Below the pieces are notes generated by a model. That model saw nothing but the letters and a program-made list of their open reading frames with translations. It made no database searches and was not told the DNA's origin. Both the position numbers and the translations under genes were made by a program. From positions 1,860,001-1,924,000 of the forward strand of contig JANCIK010000010.1 in assembly GCA_028532985.1 (NCBI GenBank): DNA of 64,000 bases. Reading direction: 5' to 3'. This stretch comes from Stropharia rugosoannulata (taxonomy: Eukaryota; Basidiomycota; Agaricomycetes; Agaricales; Strophariaceae). How positions within the stretch are numbered: the first letter of the stretch is position 1; every line of letters begins with the position of its first letter. Shown in pieces: positions 44,962-54,294 of this stretch.

Positions 44962-45417
44962 TCCTGCCAAATAGCCCGCTATATTCCCTCTGTATGGCCA
45001 GTACGAGGCCTCGCTAATTAGCCCGGTTTATTGACCTTTGCTAATTAACCCGGTATAACGTTCAGTCAAACGGCCCGGTATAACGACTAAGTCATTTAGC
45101 CCGGTATAATGCCTAAGTCAAATAGCCCGGTATAATTACTCAAGTTAAATAACCCGGCATAATGATTTGCTTTTCCTAATCTCTCGTTTTCGATGACTGG
45201 TTTTTAGAAGACTGACCCGCTATAAGTCTCTAGTCGAGTTTCGTCGTTATGGTTGGTGTCATTTAACCCGGTATAATTTAACCCGGTATAATGCCTCTGC
45301 CTTTGCGCTCCGTTTAACCCGCTTATCTGACTTCCTCGAAACTGAAGACATTACTAAGTGTATTTCTTGGGCAGTAACTTTGCATTTAGCCCGGTATAAT
45401 TATACCGGGTTAAATGC
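44962..45417. repeat. CCCGG/CCCGC motif array in U3, with a 36-bp palindrome
   Basis: About a dozen copies of a motif close to T-A-A/G-CCCG-G/C-T-A/T-T-A-A lie in about 450 bp (for example AACCCGGTATAA, AGCCCGGTATAAT, AGCCCGCTATA). Many are spaced about 20-25 bp. At 45382..45417 two copies meet head to head in a near-perfect 36-bp palindrome centred on ATAATTAT. Confidence 0.85.
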
Positions 45418-45818
45418 GAAGCGTACCCGTGCTCTCCTTTATGCCGGACTTATTATTATTCTAACTTTAAGCCGGTCAGATGCGCTTATAAGCCATACTG
45501 GTCCTGCGACTAAGTCCAACCGTGAAGGCTTATTAACCCGCTTGTTTAAAGTCTCTTGGTTTACTCTCCAGTTAAGTTCTTTAACGTGGACAGTTACCGT
45601 CGTCACTTTTACTTAAGCTTTTAGTGTGGTTTCGCTTATAGTTAAAATAGCCCGCTTAATTGACTAAGTGGAGGTCTACACTTGTCTTCGTTATTCTCTG
45701 TCTCTCATTGGGTCATACTGAAGTCTTTAATATGACTTTAATAGTCTAGACTACTGAAATGATAGGATTTGTAGTAAAATCGCAAAATTTCATGGCCAGG
45801 CACTTAGGTGCCCTATCA

Positions 45819-45822
45819 CCGC
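45819..45822. repeat. LTR-element target duplication CCGC, right copy
   Basis: CCGC directly after the LTR end CTATCA; it pairs with 29400..29403. Confidence 0.9.
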
Positions 45823-47132
45823 GATTCTGTTGGCAACGCGTGCGCTCTGCAGGGAGAGAATCAGTGGTGATCGTGCCACACCTACCTGACGTCTGCTCTT
45901 TGCAACGACCCAACGTGTACGTTGAATTGAGTTCTGCGGCAAGATGTTCAGTGCCTCAACCCTACGTGACTCGGTCAGCGAGGTCTCGTCATAGCTAATT
46001 GGCACCCCGAAGACGATAACCGAGTAGGTACGGGGGCGCCATTCGGCGCCGCCGCCCAGAGCCTTGATGAATCGGTCTGCGTTGTCCTTTTCATGGAACC
46101 AGGCTGCCCCTGCGTCCGCCAGAAATTCGCCCAGGTAGCCCTTGTTGGGCAGGATCTTCACGGAGCGGACGCGATGCGCAGCTCCCGGAGTGCTGGCGCT
46201 AACAGCTGCTAGAGCCTTGTTGAACAGTACCAATGCCTCCTGCTTCGTCACGGTTCGCATGGTCGAGTGGGGCGGGAAGTCTATTAGAAACTGGCGGGCT
46301 CGCACCCCTTCTCTAGCCTGGACCCGTACATCCGATGCTTGTTCTTCCTGTTGGGGGCGGCGTTTCGAAGGTGAGGAGGAGCGTTGGGCGGGGCTGTGCC
46401 TGTTCTGGGTTGTGGGCGAAGGGGACCGCATGAGGGCGTCCCTGTATGGAGACTGGGCCCTGGGCCCTTCTGCAGGGCCTATGGCCAGTCCCGTTACCTT
46501 GCTGCTAGCCCGTTCGACTGACGCTATCGCCGCCGCCGCTGCTTCGCCTACCAGTCTGACCTGTTCCGTGGCCGCTGCTGTCAAGACCTCCCGGACGTGC
46601 TCCGATAGGTTCCTTGTCTCCTCCGCCAGGTATTCGGTCTGGGTAACTGCCGCGTCATGGATTACCTCACTAACCGCCATTGTGTCAAAGGATTTGACGA
46701 GGTACGCCGCCGCTCTGACCATGCGACGACCGTCCGAAGGCATCCCGGCCGCTTCCGCTATGTGGAACAGTGCCGTGGCGACGTCGCGGGCACTGGCCGT
46801 GTCAGCATCGTCAGGGAGCATGCTGTTGCGTACCAGGTATTCCTTAGCCGCCGCTGGGTCCGCCAGATCGTCGTCCACGTTGCCACGTCGTATCTTTGGC
46901 GGCGGCGCATCATTCGAAGCAGGGCCTTCCCTGTCATCTGCAGCTCGCTTCGTCGCCGTCCTGACAGATTTCCGCACTACCGGCGGCTTGTCACTTATTT
47001 TCTTGCTTGCCATACTTTGTTTAGACAAAATTCTTTACTACCTTAAGTCTTTTCCTCGACGAGGTCTCGTTGTGCCCGCGGAAAAGCCGTGGGAACTTCC
47101 GAGAATGTCGTGGTTAAAGATCAAGAAGTGTC

Positions 47133-47145
47133 CAACTATTTTCCC
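47133..47145. repeat. LINE target-site duplication, right copy
   Basis: CAACTATTTTCCC, identical to 24074..24086, at the 5' end of the LINE. Confidence 0.93.
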
Positions 47146-48735
47146 TATCCGTGCCTTCACCACAGGATCCGCCCTACTAAAGCATCCATAAAACTGCATC
47201 TCATGAAACGGCGTCGGGAGTTCCTACAACTACAGCCAGGTGTGTAGTACATGTGTAACACTGTCTAATAAATCTATATACTTTAGCTTGCTACGTCTTG
47301 CTATGCGACATAAATCTCGGACAGCTTGATCTACGTCGATTACGGACATTACATAAATGTAACACTGCATTTTTGCATCAGGCGTAAACCTGTCTGCAAG
47401 TAATACACAAGTGCATAGGTATATAGCCTAACTCAGTTGTTTAAACACAGCACTAATAACCAGGGCCGTGTTCGGAATGCTTCCATCACCGGTTCCACGA
47501 AGTAAAGGCGATTCCGCACCTGTGTCCCTTGATTAACTGCACATGGATTACATAGTCACCGCGAAGTAAACACCGTTGTTCCAGTCGGTATTATATTAAG
47601 CACTCGTGTACCTCCTTGACCGTCTAATTTTAAAGCGAATGCAAAGCTGTGTTCCTTCATTTGTCCTCGTGCTCTTCCATTGTATGTACCCAAGCTCGAC
47701 ACGTTGTGATACGATGGTTCACACGTGCCCGTCCCCGAGTATAGCAATAGATATGTTGAGTTCTGCAATCATCAATCTCCATTGCTTTAAATATGCTCTA
47801 TCAAAGCCTGGACCAAGTGCAGAATTTGCGAATGCTGATAAGGGTTGGATGATGTCGCTGAATTCTAAAAATACACATAGTATATATTAACACTTGGGCG
47901 CCTAACGCGTATTGGCATTTATTAAAGCAGGCTAAAGCGCAGATGACATAGCCATTGCATCATATTAAACAGAATGAAAAGCTTGCGTTGAGCAATCAGC
48001 GAACCGTGTTTCCCTCTACCGCCCATTGAGCTTCTCGGAAGCCTTTCCTCTGTGGATTTCGGAACTCAGAGCACAGCCTTGGCGATGCCTTCGAATTCGA
48101 TCATGGGTGTTTGCTTGCAGCGAATGGCCGAACATGAATTGCTTAGATACGTTTTAATTAACTTACTCACACAGCAGGCAGGCCACCTTCCGATGTCAAC
48201 GATCTTCTTTCGGTAACGAAGCGCGATGTAATCAATTAGTGCAACTCAGAAAAATCATAATTGCGCGCTAATCTCATGAAAGGTGTGTAGGCACCCGTTA
48301 ATAGCTGCCCTATTGCACACAGGCTCTGCGATCTAAAAGATTTTTTTAATCGAAGTCAGCATGAGTCATGGAGTTAACGATGGGCGACCTAAATTTAGGC
48401 GCAGCGCAGTCTTTCTGCGCCAAGCTATCCAATGGGCCGCGAGGGTGCCACCGTTGTGGGCGTGGGCAACCATAGAACACGCTGCATGGCTACTTTCACT
48501 AAGGTAGATATGCAGTGGCTTTGCCTCACGGAAAGATGTGTCTATGTGGCTCGTGGCTGGCCATGGTATCTGTATGGACTATATAATGAACAACTTTCAC
48601 CGAGGCTGAAGAAACAAACCTTCCCTTGTACAGGGCTCTACAAACTAATCCACCCCTCTTTGTTCCATACTGGCGCCTCATCAACTCATCAGACTCATCC
48701 TCCGCCTACTGTCCAGTAATCATCGACACCGTCCG
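47146..48735. other. intergenic, no gene seen
   Basis: AT-rich with short frames. It contains the promoter of the small gene at 48736. Confidence 0.45.
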
Positions 48736-49131
48736 ATGTCTCTTCAACAACACCAGATATATACCCCACACCGCAATACCCCAGATGTGCAATTTGCGCT
48801 TGACCTTGGCCACGTCAATTACCATTATGTATGGACGCTTTTATTATCTCCCCATAGGGAAATACATATTCATTGACTATTAGGGCACCGTCGTCGTTAT
48901 CGACGAAAGTAGTCGCCTATATAGGCAACGGGGTACGATTCCCAACCGCAGAGGTTTCCGAGTGGTGAGAAATGATATATGGTTGTCAGTGCCATTCAAG
49001 AAAGCTGATTTCGACTTGTTCTTCAGGACGATGAAGGAAATGCGATTTACACTGTCACTTTCACGGGATCCAACGGCAAGGTGGTCGTCCGGGAGATGTA
49101 CCACCACCAGCTCTATACAGTGCAAGACTGA
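48736..49131 (+). CDS. small three-exon gene, 92 aa, unknown
   Basis: Exons 48736..48828, 48884..48964 and 49027..49131 (93, 81 and 105 nt, all phase 0) with introns of 55 and 62 bp, GTATGG..TTAG and GTGAGA..TCAG. The protein starts MSLQQHQIYTPHRNTPDVQF and continues LDLGHVNYHYGTVVVIDE. Across the second junction it reads GFRVDDEGNAIYTVTFTG, then KVVVREMYHHQLYTVQD. It is rich in beta-type alternation and has no signal peptide or membrane segment. No exon is long enough to stand out as an open frame. Family unknown. Confidence 0.65.
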
Positions 49132-50236
49132 AACGGCACTGAGAACGAGATAGCATACACATCTTATAATTAACATATGGCTACACCTAATTGTCCGAAA
49201 CATTACCTATTCCCAGTAGTCTTACACCCGCAGGCTAGGGTCATCTGGACATACTGTACTTATTTAGCTCGCTACGCTCTTTGTAAAATATCACATATGT
49301 ATCTGTATCTTCAATTTATCACCCAAGTGAATGTAATACAAGGCAAGCCTTCAAACAAACGATGACTGCAATTAAGTATAACTATTTACGATACAGAGGA
49401 ATACAGAGGAACGAGAGATAATAGATAACCCATACCGGTGAACAAAGATAATACTCGACGTCAAAGTGGAAGTATTTTCGCAGTGAACTATCAAAGGCAC
49501 GATTAGCAATCCGTTGAACAAACAGACAGACGTGAAAATGAATCAAGAAGTGTCAGAGATCGATGTTAACTCAACAGTCGCCTTTCCCGCCTCCACATTG
49601 TACACCGGGAGACTTTGGTATGGGAAAGGAGTTTATGTCCGCCCATCGAATAATTTCATCAAACAGAATATAGAAGCAAAGGTTGACACAGCAAAGAACG
49701 GGTACTCACACTTAGCACAACCCAATTCCATCCACTGAGTGACGCAGCATGGGCATTATCTGAAAGAGAACAAGAATTAGCACATAGTATGGAGAAAATA
49801 GAGAAGTGTGTCAGACAAGGCTGAAATCGATAAAGTATTCCACATGGTATTTTAAGAATGTGGTAAAGAGTATGGTTTACAACGAATCATCACAGTAGAA
49901 ATAATGAAACTCGAAGCTTACCATCGCGCAATGGAAATCGATAATGATAGGAGTTACATATGACAGAAAAGCATCGTCAGCGTTGTAGGCGAAGCAGTGG
50001 GAAACAGACGAAGTTTTATAAAAACTGGAAGTTCGAACTCCGAAAAAGCTGATGGCTAGCAAATACAAATACATCCACGTGATGTAACTCTCCCCTTCGA
50101 GCAAGTTCTTCCTCATTCACGATCTTTCTCGATTTCAAAGCAATACATAATTTGTTCGACTCATAATAGACCTTCACAGACTGAATAATACACCGCAACA
50201 TAACTCTCAGAAGACGAACCATACCTCCCCGCCACC
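49132..50236. other. intergenic, possible non-coding transcript
   Basis: No gene resolved. On minus there are splice-like signals (for example GTAAGC near 49.92 kb and TTTCAG near 49.76 kb) but no sustained frame. The last 200 bp are the FES1 promoter. Confidence 0.35.
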
Positions 50237-51678
50237 ATGCAGTCAATCCTCAGGTGGTCCATAGAGAACTCAACGCCATACGACAGCGCGCCAGACGATC
50301 ATCCTCCTGCAGAGCGCAAAGATCTGGACCCAGGCATAATTGACGCGATCCTTGGGAAGCCTGACTCTGTACAGATGAAAGAGGATATGTCAGTTGCTAC
50401 TGACGCAAACCGCAGTGAAGACGAGAGAATCGATGCCCTGGATCACTTGGAAATGGTCAGTCAACGAACTACATGCACCGTTAATAAATGGACTAACAAT
50501 CGGTCCGCGACACTCAGCTCATAGAGCACATAGACAATGCTAATGGTACTTTATATCTTTATCTCTATTATAATCATATTCTTATGTTTTAAACCTGTCA
50601 GATTTGGTCAAATTGGGTCTTTGGGAACCTTTGCAGGCACTGGCGACTGCAGAATCTTCTACCACTAACATTAAAACCCAGGCTTTGTGGGTCATTGGCA
50701 CTGCACTGCAAAATAATCCGTTGGCACAGGATGTGGTGGGTATACTACGTATTAATTGAATTCCACTTTCTGACCTCTCTTTTCAACGCACAGTACCTTT
50801 CATACGATCCCCTACCCGCTCTTCTATCTTTCCTAGACTACTCTACATCGACTTCTATCTCAACGCGTGCCAAAGCAATTTACGCTATCTCAGGCTTGCT
50901 GAAGCATAATACTCCTGCTGTAGAAGTACTGGACAGGCCAGAAGTTGATGGTTGGACAAAACTTCAGAATGCTCTACAAGGTTTGTCCGACGCTTTAAGT
51001 GGCCACTTTTAACACGTTTTGACAATGTGTCCCCTCTTCTCAGATCCGTCAATAGCAGTCCGGCGCAAAGTCGTCTTTCTATTGTCATCTTTACTTCAAC
51101 CGTCGGTACCTGCATCTTCGTCATCAACAGGGCCTGCGCCACCGAATGCTCCTCGTATTGGTGGGGGTGTCACCGGGTCTACAGCTGTCACCGCCGTTAC
51201 AAGCACTGCCGAACCCAATATCCTTACTCCAGAACGGGCTGCGGATCCTTCTAACCCAATTTTCGCAAACTCGCATGCTGCACACTTGCAAAATCCTTCT
51301 CGCACCTCAACATCTCAGCTGACTCTGCTTGCATTCCAAAAACATAACATCTTGGACACTATTATTTCTCTGTTGACAACACCTCTTCCTCACGGCGAGG
51401 ACGGCGAGAACGTCGAACCCGATGCCGATTTCGAGGAGAAATCAATACAGTATGTACCGTCGCCACTCGTTCATACCGCGCGTTGCTCACGACCCGTATC
51501 CAGTCTTCTTCAGGTCTATGCTGTCGCATGCCAAGGCTCACTTTCGAAGCCACAAAAAGGCCAGCTGATGTCGTGGATTCAGACCGAAAAGCAGCAGGCC
51601 GTTGGCGAGAAGCAACTGTTAGAACGATGGAATCTGTCACGAGAGGACTACGCTGCTTTAGTAGGAAATTTGGTGTAA
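50237..51678 (+). CDS. FES1: Hsp70 nucleotide-exchange factor Fes1/HspBP1
   Basis: Starts MQSILRWSIENSTPYDS, the typical Fes1 opening. Several exons joined by 50-110-bp introns encode an armadillo-repeat protein: IDALDHLEM, LIEHIDNAND, LVKLGLWEPLQALATAES, IKTQALWVIGTALQNNPLAQ, YDPLPALLSFLDYS, ISTRAKAIYAISGLLKHN, then SIAVRRKVVFLLSSLLQ. A Ser/Pro/Thr-rich insertion follows, and the end is REDYAALVGNLV. It releases ADP from cytosolic Hsp70 (Ssa type) and aids turnover of misfolded proteins. The Pro-rich insert between repeats is longer than in yeast Fes1. Confidence 0.93.
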
Positions 51679-51853
51679 CTTATGATTGCTGCGGCATCTA
51701 TTCCTCTGTATTAGTACTGGCCTACATGGCAATAATACTTTCATTAGCGTAGAGAGGGAGAGATAAGTTCAGTAAATTTATCCAACTGCCGAAGTAGGAA
51801 CTAAGTTTAGGCAAGGCGCCAAGTGCGGACCCTTTATTCTCTCATCCATAATA

Positions 51854-52701
51854 ATGTCGTCTTTCAGCTCAAGTCTTCTTCCACGACAAGGCGCTCACCC
51901 CGTTTCTGCCAACACCATTCATCTAGCGGGTCCATCCCGACAGTACGACGCCTGCGTCCTCCATCTGTTCTATACCCTCCCGTCCCTCCTCTTCGTCGAC
52001 ACCCATGAGCTAGCTCAAAGGGCTACGTCATACTCTTTCCAGCACTGGGGGACGAGGGACCTCGAGCGTCCTGTTCATGCGCTGCCAGAGGACATCTCGG
52101 AGCTCCTACTCAGTGTCACGCTAGATAGCACAGCAGCCGACGCCGACAACGCGGATGTCGACATGGACATCGAGGTACCCATGCACCTGCGCTACGCCGC
52201 GCCGCAGCCCCAGTCTCGGCCAGCTTTTGAAAAACAGGAGCAGGGAAGAGCAGAGACGAAGCCGTACACGCACCTGGCGGTGCCCTGGCCTACGGTGTTC
52301 CTCCGGTGCACTGCGCGTACGCCCCTTCCTCCAACCTGCTAGTAAATGATGACGCGACTGAAGGCTGTTCATTTATACTCGCAGCTCTCCCTTCTGCTGT
52401 ATCTGTACCCCCAACCCTGCCATCGCATATTCTAACTGCACTGTCTGCTCATGAGCCCGCCACGCCCCCGGGCGAGATGCTCATCGCCGTCCCGCCTCGC
52501 GGCAAGGGCCCCCCTGATAGCACTGACGCGCCGCACCACACTCTCATCGTGCCTACAGGGAACCTGCAAGACCTGGCTGTCGTCGAACCGCTCACGGCGC
52601 TGACTATTCTGTTGTGCTTCTTCTGGCTTGCGAGGGTGTCGTGGAGAGTGGCCAAGCGCATTACGACGACAGGGGCTGGGAGCCATGGAAAAAATGAGTA
52701 G
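51854..52701 (+). CDS. PBN1: GPI mannosyltransferase I subunit Pbn1/PIG-X
   Basis: Two exons (51854..52316, 52385..52701; 780 nt, 259 residues) joined at a GTACGC..CGCAG intron. The PIG-X pattern is clear: LFYTLPSLLFVDTHELAQ, DLERPVHAL, LLLSVTLD, VPMHLRYAAPQ and VPWPTVFLRC. A luminal tail follows, then one C-terminal membrane helix (VEPLTALTILLCFFWLARV) and a short basic cytosolic end. In the ER it stabilises the Gpi14/PIG-M alpha-1,4-mannosyltransferase that adds the first mannose of the GPI anchor. Confidence 0.9.
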
Positions 52702-53019
52702 CGAAGCAAGTACACACTGTGTCCAGAGAGGCACTCTCGTATTTGCAACGAAATGTCACAAGCCAGACTGGAGTCTCTTGGTCTGGTACGAGTGGTATTC
52801 CGAAGGCCTCGCATTCCCCAATACATCTTATGCCTTGTCGGCCACCTGTGCCGCAAACACTTCATACTTAAATTAACACATTGATTCTGAAGGATATGTT
52901 TCGGTCGGTAGTAGATACGATTAAAGCCGTCACTTATACATAAACATGCAAGACCCATGAATGGTATGAAAAAACCTCAGCGGGAGAACATGACGCTATT
53001 CACTATTGCCGTATTTTGA
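52702..53019. other. convergent 3' spacer
   Basis: Short space between the ends of PBN1 (plus) and the BAP31-like gene (minus); nothing else seen. Confidence 0.5.
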
Positions 53020-53998
53020 TTAGTCCGTCCTTTTGTTAGATTTGTTGCCAGCAAGCTCGTTGTATTGAGTCGAGAGCCTGTCGTATTCTGCGTGGTTCTG
53101 CTCAGCTTGCTTCTTCAAGATATCTGGTAGTAGTATGACGTTAGTGCACGAGGCTCGCTGTCGAATAGGTTGTAGACTCGCCGTAGTCGAGCTGCTTCTT
53201 TTTGTATTCCTCTACTTGCTTCTTCAGCGAGGCAAGTTCTTTGGACTGATCCTCTGTTATGGCTCCGTTGTTGCGCGATGACGTAGACTGCGGCGCAATG
53301 ATACGTTATTACATGTGATTTCCGCAAATTGTTAGCTAGACGTACAGATTTCTTGAGTTTTGCATATTCTTCCTGGGTGTGGATAAGGTCGAGGATGATG
53401 TAGAATGTGCGAGTGAGGACGAGAGAGAGGAACAAGCAGAATCCTGTAAGATAGACATTACGCTGTGCGCTACATTAGGCATTAAGTCGGTGACCTAGCG
53501 AGTAAGTGATGACATGTAGAACATACTAGAATTTCCTGGCTGCAATTCCGGTGTCGGTGCGGATGTCGCTAACCATGCCTGTTTTGTTACTCTTTGCGAG
53601 ATCCGACTCAGCAGTGACACGGAACATTCGCTGAAGCGCGTCCGCGAACAGTATTCCAACAAATCTAGAGACCATTTATAGCTGAGTAAGGAGTGGATTA
53701 GAGATCCAGCTTGACGTACATGAACGAGATCTTTAGCCCATACGCGATCTTGGCCACTACCTTTGATTCGCTGAGAAATGCGAATAGTCGCTTCTTGAGG
53801 GCGTAAGGAAGGGGAGCAACGAGCACGCAGAAGGTGCCCATCTGTAAAATAAATTCACATTGAGTGGCTATGGGGGCTAGATAAAACGTGCAATATTTAC
53901 CTCTGCCGCAAGCAGCATGAATGTCAGAGAATAGCTGAAGCGCGACGTCAGCCAGATGAGCTTAACGACGCGTTATCATGGGCTTACTAGATGGTCAT
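53020..53998 (-). CDS. BAP31/Yet-type ER membrane protein
   Basis: The first exon is only 11 nt (53998..53988, MTI plus two bases of Tyr). After a 51-bp intron the frame gives MTIYYSLTFMLLAAE, the classic BAP31 opening. Further exons give GTFCVLVAPLPYALKKRLF, LSESKVVAKIAYGLKISFMFVG, DALQRMFRVTAE, a third hydrophobic helix LTGFCLFLSLVLTRTFYIIL and a long coiled coil (EDQSKELASLKKQVEEYKKK; EYDRLSTQYNEL) ending NKSNKRTD. Three membrane helices plus a cytosolic coiled coil match BAP31 and yeast Yet1/Yet3, chaperone-like ER export factors. The C-terminus lacks an obvious KKxx signal. Confidence 0.88.
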
Positions 53999-54294
53999 CG
54001 TTGTAGGGTGTATGCTGAGATGAAGGTGGGGTGTGTGTACGTGGAAGTATAAAAGGTGGGCGAGGCTGTTCGGTAGACGTGAGGTACACGCGAGACAGAG
54101 CGGCGCAGCATTGCTGCTGACGTCACACCCCGAACCATGGAGTCACGAGCCGAACTAGCCAAAACGGGCCAGGTCGTCCCGTGACGGTGACGCGTACGCT
54201 GCACTCGTAATCACATTAATTCAAAAGGCCGGGTCGCGTCTCCTCCTTGAGCTTATACCATCACTGCACTATCTCATCCTACTATCGGCCCCCC
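53999..54294. promoter_or_regulatory. bidirectional promoter region
   Basis: The 296 bp between the divergent starts of the BAP31-like gene and UBP6 must hold both promoters. No TATA box of clear position was chosen. Confidence 0.5.

Larger units (their letters stand above)
29404..45818 (-). mobile_element. 16.4-kb Ty3/gypsy-like LTR retrotransposon with antisense accessory genes
   Basis: It is bounded by two LTRs of 1845 and 1858 bp, starting TGAAGG and ending CTATCA on plus, with CCGC duplications. Minus strand in transcription order: LTR 45818..43961, primer-binding site, gag, protease, pol (RT-RNase H-integrase), PPT, LTR 31248..29404. On plus, between pol and the 3' LTR, are four intron-containing genes (31903-36999). 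The long LTRs, the extra genes and a size about three times a normal gypsy element are unusual. The LTRs differ by a single substitution plus a few small indels, so the insertion is young. Integration into a LINE fits clustering in transposon-rich DNA. There is no chromodomain at the integrase end. Confidence 0.95.
43961..45818 (-). repeat. 5' LTR (right copy), 1858 bp
   Basis: On minus it opens TGATAGGGC and ends CCTTCA, followed by TC and then the primer-binding site. A TATAAATA box at 44611..44604 divides a U3 of about 1.2 kb from about 0.6 kb of R-U5. U3 holds the CCCGG-motif array and a 36-bp palindrome. The R-U5 region holds the four-hairpin array. Confidence 0.95.
28771..47013 (-). pseudogene. 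LINE ORF1 (nucleic-acid-binding), split by the LTR element
   Basis: The 5' part is 47013..45823 and the 3' part 29399..28771, separated by the 16.4-kb LTR retrotransposon. With one CCGC copy the joined length is 1824 nt (608 codons). It reads across the junction as VANRIA then ASGIRIAGRF, so the break is clean and in frame. The N-terminal half is Ala-rich and coiled-coil-like, followed by a Ser/Pro/Arg linker and a compact RRM-like region (VKILPNKGYLGEFL). The C-terminal part has two CCHC knuckles (CLVCLDWDHLADAC and CGLCGDLGHRIDFC) and a third Cys-rich motif. The open frame of the right fragment that runs upstream of 29399 is LTR sequence, not LINE. The start is the ATG at 47013; a TTG five codons upstream is in frame but unlikely. 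Confidence 0.92.
24087..47132 (-). mobile_element. Tad-like non-LTR retrotransposon (LINE), carrying two nested insertions
   Basis: The element runs on minus from a short 5' leader (47132..47014) through ORF1 and ORF2 to a 3' UTR and a poly(A) of 23 nt (24109..24087). A 13-bp target duplication flanks it. Its own sequence is about 6.4 kb once the LTR element (29404..45818) and the MITE (24923..25107) are discounted. ORF1 has CCHC knuckles; ORF2 has APE endonuclease, reverse transcriptase, RNase H and a Cys/His tail, as in the Tad1 clade. ORF1 stop and ORF2 start overlap as ATGA. No other damage to the frames is visible, so it was probably competent until it was hit. Confidence 0.93.

Noticed and set aside
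45382..45417. 36-bp palindrome as a transcription terminator or attachment site
   Set aside because: It is two head-to-head copies of the CCCGG motif in U3; the motif array explains it better.
46142..47191. 349-aa plus-strand open frame
   Set aside because: Shadow of the Ala-rich LINE ORF1 on minus.
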